From positions 248,001 through 312,000 of the forward strand of contig NZ_JAAXPA010000003.1 of assembly GCF_012396235.1 (NCBI RefSeq): 64,000 nucleotides of DNA. Direction: 5' to 3'. Position numbers and translations under genes: made by a program. This document shows, in pieces, positions 1 to 9,152 of this stretch (position 1 is the stretch's first letter; each line of letters opens with the position of its first letter). The notes under the pieces were generated by a model. The model was given only the letters and a program-made list of their open reading frames with translations, made no database searches and had not been told where the DNA came from. This DNA comes from Rhodococcus opacus (GTDB lineage Bacteria > Actinomycetota > Actinomycetes > Mycobacteriales > Mycobacteriaceae).

Positions 1-674
1 TGGTGACGGCCGGTCTCGTGGTGCTGCAGTCGGCGGAGAACCTGCAGGAGGCGCGACGCCGGCTGGCGTCCGTGCGACTGGAGGAGCGGCAGATGATTCG
101 CCGCGAACTGCACGACGGGCTGGGTCCGTCGCTGGCGGGTATCCGACTCGGCCTGCAGGGCGCCCGGAACCTGCTCGGCTCGGACCCGGCCGCCGCCGCG
201 GAACTCATCGGCGCGTTGCAGGAGCAACTCGACCATCAGGTGGAGGGCGTCCGGCAGCTGTCCCGCAGCATGTTCCCGCCGGTGCTCGACGAGCTCGGAC
301 TGGTCCCGGCGCTGCACGAACTGGCAGCCAACCAGTCGCGCAGCGGATTCCAGCTGCGGGTGCAGGCCGATCCGCCGCCGAGGCTGGGTGCGGAGATCGG
401 CGCCGCCGCGTACGGGATCGTCGTCGAGGCCGTCACCAACGCGCGCAGGCACAGCGGCGCCGACGGCTGCCGGGTCGACGCCACGTTCGCACGGGAGATG
501 CTCACGGTCGTCATCCACGACGACGGGTGCGGGTTCGATCCGGCCGGGGGCGGCGGCGTCGGGACCCGGTCGATGCGCGAGCGGGCCCACGAACTCGGCG
601 GCACGCTCCACATCGAATCCGGCCGTCCGACAGGCACGGTGGTCACGGCCCGGTTACCGTTGACCGCATCATGA
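1..674 (+). CDS. NarL-type sensor histidine kinase, C-terminal part (cut by window start)
   Basis: This is the transmitter half of a two-component sensor that would phosphorylate the response regulator encoded next. A HisKA_3 dimerisation/phosphoacceptor segment is visible (RRELHDGLGPSLAG, with the His expected to be phosphorylated). It is followed by a HATPase_c domain with the N-box EAVTNARRHSG and the G-box HDDGCGFDP. The reading frame is open at base 1, so the sensory N-terminus lies outside the window and the GTG at base 3 is probably not the real start. The stop overlaps the regulator's start (ATGA at 671-674), indicating translational coupling. The signal sensed cannot be told from this part. 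Confidence 0.9.
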   Translation, partial: VTAGLVVLQSAENLQEARRRLASVRLEERQMIRRELHDGLGPSLAGIRLGLQGARNLLGSDPAAAAELIGALQEQLDHQVEGVRQLSRSMFPPVLDELGLVPALHELAANQSRSGFQLRVQADPPPRLGAEIGAAAYGIVVEAVTNARRHSGADGCRVDATFAREMLTVVIHDDGCGFDPAGGGGVGTRSMRERAHELGGTLHIESGRPTGTVVTARLPLTAS

Positions 675-1345
675 GCGCAGGCACCACGAATTCCACCACG
701 TCGTCCATCCGGGTCGCCGTCGTCGACGACCACCCGGTGTTCCGGCTGGGGATGGTCGCGTTGCTGTCGACGCTGGATGGCATGGAGGTGGCCGCGCAGG
801 CCAGCTCCGTCGCGGAGGCGCTCGACGTCGTCGACGGCGACGTCGACGTGGTGCTGATGGACCTCGAACTCGGGGACGGTTCGGGGGTGGACGCCACCCG
901 GCGGCTCCTTGAGCGGCACCCCGCACTGCGGGTGCTCGTGGTGACCATGCACGAGGACGACGAGTCGCTGGTCGCGTCGGTGCGTGCCGGGGCTCGCGGC
1001 TACCTGGTGAAGGGGGCCGATCCAGGGGAGGTCGAACGGGCGGTCCGGGCGGTCGCCAACGGGGAGGTGATCCTCGGCGCCGCGGTGGCGGCGCGCGCGA
1101 TGAGCTTCATGGCCGCCTCACGCAGGGTGGGGCCCACGGTGTTTCCCGAGCTGACCGACCGGGAGCGTGAGGTCCTCGACCTCGTTGCCCGCGGCTACGA
1201 CAACGCGAGCATTTCGCGGCGGCTCGTGCTGAGCCCGAAGACGGTGCGCAACCACGTGTCGAACGTGCTGGCCAAACTCGGTGTGCCCGACCGTCCCACC
1301 GCGATCGTCCGGGCGCGGGACGCGGGTCTCGGCCTCGACGCCTGA
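671..1345 (+). CDS. NarL/LuxR-family response regulator
   Basis: This 224-residue DNA-binding response regulator is the partner of the preceding kinase. The receiver domain (about 13-130) has the acidic pair in VVDDHPVF, the phosphoacceptor Asp64 in VLMDLELGDG and the conserved Lys114 in YLVKGAD. A C-terminal LuxR helix-turn-helix follows (LTDREREVLDLVARG ... LSPKTVRNHVSNVLAKL). The ATG at 671 overlaps the kinase stop by 4 bases, which fixes the start. The next gene is convergent and begins only 10 bases after the stop, so no separate terminator fits here. The regulon is unknown. Confidence 0.93.
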   Translation: MSAGTTNSTTSSIRVAVVDDHPVFRLGMVALLSTLDGMEVAAQASSVAEALDVVDGDVDVVLMDLELGDGSGVDATRRLLERHPALRVLVVTMHEDDESLVASVRAGARGYLVKGADPGEVERAVRAVANGEVILGAAVAARAMSFMAASRRVGPTVFPELTDREREVLDLVARGYDNASISRRLVLSPKTVRNHVSNVLAKLGVPDRPTAIVRARDAGLGLDA

Positions 1346-1355
1346 CCGCGCGAGG

Positions 1356-3005
1356 TCACACTGCCGCGGTCGACGTCGTCGGCACGAACCGGATGCCCGG
1401 GCCCGTGTCGTTTGTGTTGGTTGCGGTCGGTCCGGCACCGGGGGCTGCCACCCGCACCTCGGGGATCCGCCGCGGCGACGGACCGATCGGCGGCGTGTCC
1501 CGCCACACCGGCTGCGCCTCCTGCAGTTCCAGGACGATGGAGATCAGCGACGCCTCGGACCACGGAACCCCGCCCAGTTGCACCCCGAACGGAATGCCGG
1601 TGGCCGCGGACCGGCCCACCGGGGTGCAGACGACCGGTGCTCCCGTGTAGTTGGCCCAGAAGTAGTTTTCCCGCGCACCGGCGAACACGCTCGAATCGGA
1701 GAGTGCGTCGCGCCGCACCCCGTTGGTGAGGGCGCCGGGACGCAGAATCGCATCCAGCCGGTGCTCGGCGAACATCCGGTTGTAGTCGTGCTGGAAGCGC
1801 AGGCGTGCGCGTTCGAGAGCGAAGTAGTCCGCGACAGGGAGGGCGAGGCTCGCCATCGCCGCGGTCGCGGCGATCGCCGACTCCGGACCGTACGCCGGGA
1901 GCCGGTCCGCGAACTGCCGGTGGTACGAGCCGAACTCGGCATAATCTCCGCTCAGCAGCCCCTTCGGGACGTCGGGCACGGTCACGTCGACGATCTCGCC
2001 GCCCAGCGCGCGGACGAGGTCGAGGAACGCGGAGAACAGGGACCCGATCGGGCCGGGCAGCTCGTCGGCGACACCTCGCGGCAACCCGAAGCGCGTGCCG
2101 GACAGTGGGCGTGACCCGCCCGCGGCGGTCAGCGGGTAACCCTCCGCGGGAACGTCCGGACCCACCGACGTGCTGGGATCGTCGACGTCGACACCCGCCA
2201 TGTGGCTCAGGAGCAGCGACGCGTCGGCGACACTGCGTCCCATCGGGCCGGTGTGATCGCGCGTCCAGGTCAGCGGAATCACCCCGCTGGTGCTGCACCG
2301 GCCGAACGTCGGTTTGATCGACGTGATCCCGCACGCGCTCGCGGGAATGCGCAGCGACCCGCCGGTGTCGGTTCCCACCGCACAAGGCGCGAATCGTGCG
2401 GCGAGGGCGGCGGCGCTGCCACCGGACGAACCACCCGGCGAGTACTCGACGTCCCACGGGTTCCCCACCTGCGGTGTGGCGGTTCCGACGGCGAACTCAT
2501 GGGTGTGCGCGTGGCCCATCAGCACCATGCCCGCGTCGCGCAGTTGCCGCCACACCCCGGAATCGCCGGCGGCGATGTTGCCCTCGAGGACGCCGCTCGA
2601 CGCCGTCACGGGCAGCCCGACCACCGCGTACAGGTCTTTCAGTGCGATCGGCAATCCGCAGACCGGCGGCGCGGACCCTGCCGCCAGCCGATGCGCGGCC
2701 GACTCCGCGGCCTCGTACGCCTGCTCGGGATAGATGCGGATCCACGCCCCGATGCCGCCGTCGTGCGCGGCGCTGCGTGCCAGGCACGCGTCGAGCAGTT
2801 CGCGCGGATGCAGCGCCCGGGACTGCAACAGCGACGCGGCCTCGACCGCACTGAGGAGAGCCGGATCGGACGCGGTGATCGCGCCAGGGGACGGCAGTCG
2901 GAGAGCCGGGTTCCCGGACGCTGCGGCACGCCCCAGCCCGGCAACGGTCACCGCACCCGCGGTCGCGGCGCCGAACAGTTGCCGACGGGACAGTCGGGTG
3001 GTCAC
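1356..3005 (-). CDS. Tat-exported amidase (amidase-signature family)
   Basis: This 549-residue enzyme of the amidase-signature family hydrolyses carboxamides. The catalytic triad can be placed at Lys123 (LPIALKDLY), cis-Ser193 ([12 protein letters not shown]) and nucleophile Ser217 ([13 protein letters not shown]). The N-terminus carries a twin-arginine motif ([12 protein letters not shown]) followed by a hydrophobic Ala/Gly/Val stretch, so the protein is probably exported folded by Tat and acts outside the membrane. Family members act on many amides and the substrate cannot be predicted. It is monocistronic, convergent with the response regulator and divergent from fadA. Confidence 0.88.
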   Translation of the reverse strand: MTTRLSRRQLFGAATAGAVTVAGLGRAAASGNPALRLPSPGAITASDPALLSAVEAASLLQSRALHPRELLDACLARSAAHDGGIGAWIRIYPEQAYEAAESAAHRLAAGSAPPVCGLPIALKDLYAVVGLPVTASSGVLEGNIAAGDSGVWRQLRDAGMVLMGHAHTHEFAVGTATPQVGNPWDVEYSPGGSSGGSAAALAARFAPCAVGTDTGGSLRIPASACGITSIKPTFGRCSTSGVIPLTWTRDHTGPMGRSVADASLLLSHMAGVDVDDPSTSVGPDVPAEGYPLTAAGGSRPLSGTRFGLPRGVADELPGPIGSLFSAFLDLVRALGGEIVDVTVPDVPKGLLSGDYAEFGSYHRQFADRLPAYGPESAIAATAAMASLALPVADYFALERARLRFQHDYNRMFAEHRLDAILRPGALTNGVRRDALSDSSVFAGARENYFWANYTGAPVVCTPVGRSAATGIPFGVQLGGVPWSEASLISIVLELQEAQPVWRDTPPIGPSPRRIPEVRVAAPGAGPTATNTNDTGPGIRFVPTTSTAAV

Positions 3006-3143
3006 AGCGTGTTCTCCTCCGCTCGGATCGGGTCGAGCGCCGCGTCATTACAGCACGAAAGGTCGGGCCGGGCATGGTGGAGACCGGCCGATCGTGATCG
3101 CCTGGGTCACGATCCAGGATCGCTTCGGTCCTTCCTTCCGTTT

Positions 3144-3157
3144 TGCAACACGTTCTA
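3144..3157. promoter_or_regulatory. KstR-like operator upstream of fadA
   Basis: The 14 bases TGCAACACGTTCTA match the published mycobacterial KstR consensus TNNAACNNGTTNNA at every defined position. The site lies 83 bases before the fadA GTG, a plausible promoter position. KstR represses sterol side-chain catabolism genes in mycobacteria and rhodococci. Regulation of this fadAB copy by KstR is inferred from the motif alone. Confidence 0.5.
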
Positions 3158-3240
3158 AGGTGAACGTGCCGGGGTATGCCCCGTGCAGAGCGCCGTGTGC
3201 ACGGTCGGCGTCGACGCAGATAAGGAAGGAACACTCCACA

Positions 3241-4455
3241 GTGACCACAGAGGCATTCATTTATGAAGCCATCCGCACCCCGCGTGGCCGCGGAAAGAAG
3301 ACCGGTTCGCTGCACTCGGTCAAGCCGATCTCGCTGGTCACCGGCCTGATCGACGAGCTCCGCGCCCGCTTCCCCGACCTCGACGAGGATCGCATCTCGG
3401 ACCTGATCCTCGGCGTCGTCACCCCGGTCGGCGACCAGGGCATGGACATCGCGCGCGTCGCGGTCAACGACGCCGGACTGCCCGACACCGTCGGTGGCGT
3501 CCAGCTGAACCGGTTCTGCGCATCCGGCCTCGAGGCCGTCAACACCGCCGCGCAGAAGGTGCGCTCCGGCTGGGACGAACTGGTCATCGCCGGTGGCGTC
3601 GAGTCGATGTCCCGCGTGCCGATGGGCTCCGACGGTGGACCGTGGGCGCTCGACCCGGCCACCAACTACGACAACTACTTCGTTCCCCAGGGTGTGGGCG
3701 CCGACCTGATCGCCACCATCGAGGGCTTCTCCCGCGAGGACGTCGACGCGTACGCCGTCCGCTCGCAGGACCTCGCCGCGAAGGCGTGGACGGGCGGTTA
3801 CTTTGCCAAGTCCGTCGTCCCGGTCAAGGACATCAACGGCCTCACCGTCCTCGATCAGGACGAGCACATGCGTCCCGGCACCACACTCGAGAACCTCGCG
3901 GGCCTCAACCCGTCGTTCGCCGGCGTCGGCGAGATGGGCGGCTTCGATGCCGTGTCGCTGCAGAAGTACCACTGGGTCGAGAAGATCAACCACGTCCACC
4001 ACGGCGGCAACAGCTCCGGCATCGTCGACGGCGCCGCACTGGTCCTCGTCGGATCCGAGCAGGCGGGCAAGGACATGAGCCTGACCCCGCGCGCCCGCGT
4101 CGTCGCGACGGCCACCAGCGGTGCCGACTCCACGATCATGCTCACCGGCCCGACCCCGGCCTCGAAGAAGGTGCTCGCCGCCGCCGGTCTGACCGTCGAC
4201 GACATCGACCTGTTCGAGATCAACGAGGCATTCGCGTCCGTCGTGCTCAAGTTCCAGAAGGACCTGAACATCCCCGACGAGAAGCTCAACGTCAACGGCG
4301 GTGCCATCGCGATGGGTCACCCGCTCGGAGCCACCGGCGCCATGATCACCGGCACCATGATCGACGAGCTCGAACGCCGCAACGCCCGGTACGCCCTCAT
4401 CACCTTGTGCATCGGCGGCGGTATGGGCGTCGCCACCATCATCGAGCGCGTCTGA
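3241..4455 (+). CDS. fadA: Acetyl-CoA acyltransferase (thiolase), beta-oxidation
   Basis: This 404-residue thiolase cleaves 3-ketoacyl-CoA with CoA, the last step of beta-oxidation. The nucleophilic Cys is in [12 protein letters not shown]. The other thiolase signatures are [24 protein letters not shown] (catalytic His) and the C-terminal CIGGGMG (second catalytic Cys). The GTG at 3241 is chosen because AAGGAAGGA sits about 10 bases before it and the N-terminus [15 protein letters not shown] is typical; upstream in-frame extension is non-homologous. fadB follows after 29 bases, so the two probably form a trifunctional-type complex like M. tuberculosis FadA/FadB (Rv0859/Rv0860). Confidence 0.95.
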   Translation: MTTEAFIYEAIRTPRGRGKKTGSLHSVKPISLVTGLIDELRARFPDLDEDRISDLILGVVTPVGDQGMDIARVAVNDAGLPDTVGGVQLNRFCASGLEAVNTAAQKVRSGWDELVIAGGVESMSRVPMGSDGGPWALDPATNYDNYFVPQGVGADLIATIEGFSREDVDAYAVRSQDLAAKAWTGGYFAKSVVPVKDINGLTVLDQDEHMRPGTTLENLAGLNPSFAGVGEMGGFDAVSLQKYHWVEKINHVHHGGNSSGIVDGAALVLVGSEQAGKDMSLTPRARVVATATSGADSTIMLTGPTPASKKVLAAAGLTVDDIDLFEINEAFASVVLKFQKDLNIPDEKLNVNGGAIAMGHPLGATGAMITGTMIDELERRNARYALITLCIGGGMGVATIIERV

Positions 4456-4484
4456 CCGCCCGGACCATCAGGAGACTTGAAGCA

Positions 4485-6623
4485 GTGAGCGAGCAGAACA
4501 TCATCAACTGGGAGCAGGACGCCGACGGCATCGTCGTGCTCACCATCGACGATCCCAACCAGGGCGCGAACACCATGAACGACGCCTACATCTCCTCGAT
4601 GAAGGCGACCGTCGACCGCCTCGTCGACGAGAAGGACTCCATCACCGGTGTCGTCATCACGTCCGGCAAGAAGACGTTCTTCGCCGGCGGCGACCTGAAG
4701 AACATGATCAAGGTCGGCCCGGAGAACGCCGACGAGATCTACAGCCACAGCGTCGCGATCAAGTCGGACCTGCGCCGACTCGAGACGCTCGGCAAGCCCG
4801 TCGTCGCCGCCATCAACGGTGCCGCGCTCGGTGGCGGACTCGAGATCGCCCTGGCCACGCATCACCGCGTCGCCGCGGACGTGAAGGGCGTCAAGATCGG
4901 CCTGCCCGAGGTCACCCTCGGCCTGCTGCCCGGTGGTGGTGGCGTCGTGCGCACCGTCCGCATGCTCGGCCTGCAGAACGCGCTCATGCAGGTGCTGCTC
5001 CAGGGGCAGCAGCGTGGACCGGTGCAGGCCAAGGAGGTCGGACTGATCGACGAGGTCGTGTCCTCGGTCGAGGAGCTGGTGCCCGCCGCGAAGGCGTGGA
5101 TCCAGGCCAACCCTGAGGGCGGCGTCCAGCCGTGGGACAAGAAGGGCTACCGGATCCCCGGCGGCACCCCGTCCACCCCGGCGTTCGCAGCCAACCTGCC
5201 CGCGTTCCCCGCGAACCTGCGCAAGCAGCTCAAGGGTGCTCCCATGCCGGCACCGCGCGCCATCATGGCCGCCGCCGTCGAGGGCTCGCAGGTCGACATC
5301 GACAACGCGCTCCTCATCGAGGCCCGCTACTTCACGTCGCTGGTCACCGGCCAGGTTGCGAAGAACATGATCCAGGCGTTCTTCTTCGACCTGCAGGCCA
5401 TCAACTCCGGCGCCTCCCGCCCCGAGGGCATCGAGAAGACCCCGATCACCAAGGTCGGTGTGCTCGGTGCCGGAATGATGGGCGCGGGCATCGCCTACGT
5501 GTCCGCGAAGGCCGGCTTCGACGTCGTCCTCAAGGACGTCACCATCGAGGCCGCCAACAAGGGCAAGGCGTACTCCGAGGGCATCGAGGCCAAGGCCCTC
5601 TCGCGTGGCAAGACCACCGAGGAGAAGTCGAAGACGCTGCTCGACCGCATCACCCCGACCGCCGACCCCGCCGACTTCGCCGGTGTCGACTTCGTCATCG
5701 AGGCCGTGTTCGAGTCGCAGGACCTGAAGCACAAGGTGTTCCAGGAGATCGAGGACATCGTCGAGCCGACGGCCCTGCTCGGCTCGAACACGTCGACCCT
5801 GCCGATCACCGGCCTCGCGACGGGTGTGAAGCGTCAAGAGGACTTCATCGGAATCCACTTCTTCTCCCCCGTCGACAAGATGCCGCTCGTCGAGATCATC
5901 CGCGGCGAGAAGACGTCCGACGAAGCCCTCGCGCGCGTCTTCGACTACGTGCAGGCCATCCGCAAGACGCCGATCGTCGTCAACGACTCGCGTGGCTTCT
6001 TCACCTCGCGCGTCATCGGCACGTTCATCAACGAGGCCATCGCCATGCTGGCGGAGGGCATCGAGCCCGCCACCATCGAGCAGGCAGGCATGCAGGCCGG
6101 CTACCCCGCGGCACCGCTGCAGCTGTCCGACGAGCTGAACCTCACGCTGATGCAGAAGATCCGCAAGGAAACCGCGGAAGCTGCGAAGGCCGAAGGCAAG
6201 GAACTGCCCGCCGATCCGGCAGGCGACGTCATCAACACGATGGTCGACAAGTTCGACCGCAAGGGCAAGCTCGGTGGCGCCGGCTTCTACGACTACGCCG
6301 ACGGCAAGCGCACCGGCCTGTGGTCCGGTCTCCGGGAGAACTTCGGTTCCAAGGAACTCGAGGTGCCGTTCCAGGATCTCATCGAGCGCATGCTGTTCAT
6401 CGAGGCCATCGAGACGCAGAAGTGCTTCGACGAAGGCGTGCTCCTCACCACCGCCGACGCCAACATCGGCTCCATCATGGGTATCGGCTTCCCCGCCTGG
6501 ACCGGCGGTGTGTCGCAGTACATTCAGGGCTACGAAGGCGGCCAGGCCGGCTTCGTCAAGCGCGCTGAAGAACTCGCCGCCAAGTACGGTGAGCGCTTCA
6601 CCCCGCCGGCCTCGCTGAAGTAG
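4485..6623 (+). CDS. fadB: Bifunctional enoyl-CoA hydratase / 3-hydroxyacyl-CoA dehydrogenase
   Basis: This 712-residue alpha-subunit of the beta-oxidation complex hydrates trans-2-enoyl-CoA and oxidises the 3-hydroxy product with NAD. The N-terminal crotonase domain (about 10-300) shows the oxyanion-hole regions [14 protein letters not shown] and [14 protein letters not shown]. The NAD-binding Rossmann motif [14 protein letters not shown] begins near residue 325, followed by [17 protein letters not shown] and two C-terminal 3HCDH domains. The GTG at 4485 has CAGGAG 11 bases upstream and gives the usual N-terminus. The stop codon TAG (6621-6623) is followed directly by the first 46-bp palindrome region. 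Confidence 0.95.
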   Translation: MSEQNIINWEQDADGIVVLTIDDPNQGANTMNDAYISSMKATVDRLVDEKDSITGVVITSGKKTFFAGGDLKNMIKVGPENADEIYSHSVAIKSDLRRLETLGKPVVAAINGAALGGGLEIALATHHRVAADVKGVKIGLPEVTLGLLPGGGGVVRTVRMLGLQNALMQVLLQGQQRGPVQAKEVGLIDEVVSSVEELVPAAKAWIQANPEGGVQPWDKKGYRIPGGTPSTPAFAANLPAFPANLRKQLKGAPMPAPRAIMAAAVEGSQVDIDNALLIEARYFTSLVTGQVAKNMIQAFFFDLQAINSGASRPEGIEKTPITKVGVLGAGMMGAGIAYVSAKAGFDVVLKDVTIEAANKGKAYSEGIEAKALSRGKTTEEKSKTLLDRITPTADPADFAGVDFVIEAVFESQDLKHKVFQEIEDIVEPTALLGSNTSTLPITGLATGVKRQEDFIGIHFFSPVDKMPLVEIIRGEKTSDEALARVFDYVQAIRKTPIVVNDSRGFFTSRVIGTFINEAIAMLAEGIEPATIEQAGMQAGYPAAPLQLSDELNLTLMQKIRKETAEAAKAEGKELPADPAGDVINTMVDKFDRKGKLGGAGFYDYADGKRTGLWSGLRENFGSKELEVPFQDLIERMLFIEAIETQKCFDEGVLLTTADANIGSIMGIGFPAWTGGVSQYIQGYEGGQAGFVKRAEELAAKYGERFTPPASLK

Positions 6624-6626
6624 CAG

Positions 6627-6684
6627 GCGGCTCCGCCGCCCGTGCGCCTTTTTGGTAGCTGCAACAACCAAAAAGGCGCACGGG
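6627..6684. repeat. 46-bp palindrome family, copy 1, with GC hairpin flank
   Basis: The 46-bp unit at 6639-6684 starts CCCGTGCGCC and ends GGCGCACGGG. Its 18-bp arms are perfect around a 10-base loop (AGCTGCAACA). It is preceded by a short GC hairpin, GGCGGCTCCGCCG (6627-6639). Nearly identical 46-bp units lie at 7793-7838 (inverted) and 33491-33536, conserved in loop as well as stem. Position right after the fadB stop suits a terminator, but the conserved primary sequence marks it as a dispersed repeat. It is the left flank of the first AbiEi/DUF559 cassette. Confidence 0.9.
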
Positions 6685-6689
6685 GCGGG

Positions 6690-6735
6690 TTATCCACAAC
6701 TTCGCGGTTATCCACAGGCAGCGTGGATAACCGCG
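6690..6735. promoter_or_regulatory. Cluster of three DnaA boxes before the first AbiEi/DUF559 gene
   Basis: There are two perfect TTATCCACA boxes on the plus strand (6690-6698 and 6708-6716) and one 8/9 box on the minus strand (6722-6730). The last two form a perfect 13-bp inverted repeat with a 7-base spacer (6703-6715 / 6723-6735). The first box starts 5 bases after the palindrome end, the same spacing as at 15507. No dnaA, dnaN or AT-rich unwinding region is nearby, so control of the adjacent gene by DnaA, or of this DNA segment, is more likely than an origin. Confidence 0.7.
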
Positions 6736-6771
6736 TTTTTGTCGGCATCGGAGTCGGACGAGCATCGCACG

Positions 6772-7818
6772 ATGCGCCGTATGACCGACATCGACCTCCA
6801 CGACTTTCAGCGCCTCGTCGACACCCAGTTCGGGATCGTCACGCAATCCCAACTCGAGCCGTTCGGCTTCTCCAGAGGGAGGGTTCGCCATCTCCTCGAC
6901 TCGGGGCAGTGGCGCCGTGTCCTCCAAGGCGTCTATGCCGTCACCAACGGCCCGTTGACCCGAAACATGATCCTGTCCGCCGCTCTCCTCTACGGCGGCG
7001 GCCATTCGATGCTCAGCCACATCACCGCGGCGGAGGAATGGGGGATGGTCCCTCGCCGCGACGGCGAACCGATCCACATCACCGTGCCGTACGGGAAATC
7101 GTCGCGGTGCCAGAGCTCGACGGGCATGCGTCCGTCGCGTAAGCCCGGCAATCCGATCGCTCCGTCCTCGCCGTTGCATCCGGGAGTTGTCGTGCACAGG
7201 TCGAGGGCCCACGATTACATCGCCGTCGACACGGATCCGCCTCGTACGGCGCGAGCCGACACTGCACTCGACCTCGCGATTGCCGAGCCCACGGCCCGTG
7301 ACGCATACACCAGGCTCATCGCCCTCGTGACCAATGCCCGGATCCCCCTGCGCGACATCCGGCGACGCATGGAGGAGCGACGACCACGTCGGTATGGCAA
7401 GGCGCTCGTGGATGCGGTACGACTGCTCGCCGACGGCGTCCAGTCGGTGCTCGAGTACCGCTACGCCACCGACGTCGAGGATGCGCACGGGCTTCCACGG
7501 GCGCGGCGCCAGTCACCCGTTGTCGTGGACGGGCGGACCCTCTTCGAGGACTGCGACTACTCCGACCACGGTGTGCCGCTCATCGTGCGACTCGACGGTC
7601 GCCGCGCGCATGCCATGGCGGAGGTCGCGTTCCGGGACCGCCGACGCGACAATGCCGCGGAACTGCAGGGACGGCCGCGACTCGTCTACGGATTCGACGA
7701 GGTGACGAAGAATCCGTGTGTGGTGGCCCGTGAAGTGGAGACCGTGCTCGTGCGGGAGGGGTGGATCAGGCCCGGCGAGAGGCCCTGCCCGGCCTGTGCG
7801 CCTTTCTGGTTGTCCTAG
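6772..7818 (+). CDS. AbiEi-like winged-helix protein with DUF559/Vsr-type nuclease-fold C-terminus (paralogue 1)
   Basis: The protein has 348 residues. The N-terminus (about 10-80) matches the AbiEi antitoxin winged-helix domain (GIVTQSQLEPFGF ... VLQGVYAVTNGPLT). The C-terminus has the layout of DUF559/very-short-patch-repair nucleases: LEYRYATDVE, LFEDCDY, VRLDGRRAH, RDRRRDN. The usual catalytic Glu of IExDG is Arg here (IVRLDG), so nuclease activity is doubtful. No AbiEii partner is adjacent. The start may be ATG 6772 or ATG 6781; in-frame codons further upstream run through the DnaA boxes and are rejected. The end CPAC-APFWLS and the TAG stop are encoded inside palindrome copy 2. A paralogue in the same arrangement lies at 15578-16591. 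Confidence 0.8.
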   Translation: MRRMTDIDLHDFQRLVDTQFGIVTQSQLEPFGFSRGRVRHLLDSGQWRRVLQGVYAVTNGPLTRNMILSAALLYGGGHSMLSHITAAEEWGMVPRRDGEPIHITVPYGKSSRCQSSTGMRPSRKPGNPIAPSSPLHPGVVVHRSRAHDYIAVDTDPPRTARADTALDLAIAEPTARDAYTRLIALVTNARIPLRDIRRRMEERRPRRYGKALVDAVRLLADGVQSVLEYRYATDVEDAHGLPRARRQSPVVVDGRTLFEDCDYSDHGVPLIVRLDGRRAHAMAEVAFRDRRRDNAAELQGRPRLVYGFDEVTKNPCVVAREVETVLVREGWIRPGERPCPACAPFWLS

Positions 7819-7851
7819 CTACCAAAAAGGCGCACGGGCGGCGGAGCCGCC
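7793..7851. repeat. 46-bp palindrome family, copy 2 (inverted relative to copy 1)
   Basis: The 46-bp unit at 7793-7838 is the reverse complement of copy 1 with six differences, mostly in the loop and one arm end, followed by GCGGCGGAGCCGCC. Together copies 1 and 2 form inverted repeats of about 58 bp flanking the AbiEi/DUF559 gene. The gene's TAG stop (7816-7818) lies in the loop region. On the minus strand the stop of the methyltransferase gene abuts the outer GC hairpin. It can act as a bidirectional terminator between convergent genes. Confidence 0.88.
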
Positions 7852-9152
7852 TACTTCCACCACGGACGCAGCGGCACATGCGCCTCGCCCTTGGGGCCGA
7901 GCTTGACGGCGAGGACCTGGTGCAGCTGAACGACGTTGCGTTCGAAGCCCAGTCGCGACCCGGCCATGTAGAGACCCCACACACGTGCGGTGCCTTCGCC
8001 GACCTCGGCGACGCAGGCGTCCCAGTTGTCGACGAGGTTCTGGCACCAGCCGGCGAGGGTGAGTGCGTAGTGCTCGCGCAGATTCTCCTCGTGCCGCACC
8101 TCGAGTCCGACGTTCTGGATCTCGGAGATGATGCGTCCGGAGCCGGTGAGTTCGCCGTCGGGGAAGACGTACCGGTCGATGAAGCCGCCTGCGCGTGCCT
8201 GACTCTGGTTGTCGGGCCGGGTGATGCAGTGGTTCAGCAGCCGGCCGCCCTCGCGGAGCTTGCTCTGCAGCAGTCCGAAGTAGGCGGGGTAGTTGCCGAC
8301 GCCGATGTGCTCGGTCAGGCCGATCGAGGAGATGGCGTCGAATCCGGTCTCGGGGACGTCACGGTAGTCGGAGAACCGGACCTCGGCGAGGTCGGACAGT
8401 CCTTCTTCGGCGATGGCCTTCTGTGCCCATTCGGCCTGTTCGCGGGACAGGGTGGCGCCGATGACCTTGACGCCGCGGCGGGCGGCGTACCGGACCATCG
8501 ATCCCCAGCCGCAGCCGATGTCGAGCAGTCGGTCGCCGGGCTGGAGGCCGAGCTTCTCGAAGACGAGGCGGTACTTGTTGTCCTGTGCCTCTTCGAGGGT
8601 CTGCTCGACGTTCTCGTAGCAGGCGCACGTGTACGTCATGGACGGGCCGAGGACGTACTCGTAGAAGGTGTTCGAGACGTCGTAGTGGTGGTGGATGACC
8701 TCGGCGTCGCGGGACTTGGAGTGCCGCAACCCTTCCGCGACTCGACGCCACCGCGGGAGGTGCTCCTGCGGGGGAGGGGCGATGGGGCGCAGCAGATCCC
8801 AGCCGAGCGAGCGCGTGATGGCGGCGAGCGTGAGCGCGGACGGACGGCGGAAGTGCAGTTCGTCGCCCATCACGCGGAGGATCTCGTACGGGTCGCCGGG
8901 GTGGACGCCGCGGGCCTCGAGGTCGCCGGACACGTAGGCCCGGGCCATGCCGAGGTCGCCGGGGGCGGTCGCCAGGTAGGTGGTGCCCCGGGTGGTCTTG
9001 AGGTGGAGACCGTAGGGGGCGTCCTCCGGGCCGGCGGCGCTGCCGTCGTAGGCGGAGAACCGCAGGGGGAGCATGCCGTCGGACAGAGTTTCGAGAATCT
9101 CTGCGATGGTCAGCTTGTGGTCTTGGGAGCGTGAAGCTTTCAGAGTTGTCAT
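7851..9152 (-). CDS. bfaB: SAM-dependent cyclopropane-synthase-family methyltransferase (10-methyl fatty acids)
   Basis: This 433-residue methyltransferase has the SAM-binding motif LLDIGCGWGSMV, with HHHYDVSNTFYEYVLGPSMTYTCACY upstream in split form (HHYDVSN ... SMTYTCACY), typical of cyclopropane-fatty-acid synthases. Paired with the FAD oxidoreductase that precedes it, it fits the BfaB/TmsB enzyme. That enzyme methylates the oleoyl double bond of phospholipids to a 10-methylene intermediate on the way to tuberculostearic acid. Its ATG overlaps the oxidoreductase stop by 4 bases (9149-9152), so the two are co-translated. The M. tuberculosis counterpart by position would be Rv3720. A mycolic or cyclopropane-forming role is less likely because of the partner gene. 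Confidence 0.82.
   Translation of the reverse strand: MTTLKASRSQDHKLTIAEILETLSDGMLPLRFSAYDGSAAGPEDAPYGLHLKTTRGTTYLATAPGDLGMARAYVSGDLEARGVHPGDPYEILRVMGDELHFRRPSALTLAAITRSLGWDLLRPIAPPPQEHLPRWRRVAEGLRHSKSRDAEVIHHHYDVSNTFYEYVLGPSMTYTCACYENVEQTLEEAQDNKYRLVFEKLGLQPGDRLLDIGCGWGSMVRYAARRGVKVIGATLSREQAEWAQKAIAEEGLSDLAEVRFSDYRDVPETGFDAISSIGLTEHIGVGNYPAYFGLLQSKLREGGRLLNHCITRPDNQSQARAGGFIDRYVFPDGELTGSGRIISEIQNVGLEVRHEENLREHYALTLAGWCQNLVDNWDACVAEVGEGTARVWGLYMAGSRLGFERNVVQLHQVLAVKLGPKGEAHVPLRPWWK

Noticed and set aside
2497-4320. Long minus-strand open frame opposite fadA
   Set aside because: High-GC shadow frame: low-complexity Gly/Arg/Val/Asp composition, no family motif, and fully opposite a clear thiolase.
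6690-6735. Possible replication origin from clustered DnaA boxes
   Set aside because: Only three boxes, no AT-rich unwinding region, and no dnaA, dnaN, rep or par genes nearby; a similar smaller cluster lies before the paralogous gene.
6627-7851. Classical insertion sequence with terminal inverted repeats
   Set aside because: The flanking repeats are themselves palindromes, the gene is not a recognised transposase, no target duplication is visible, and a third copy exists without the gene.
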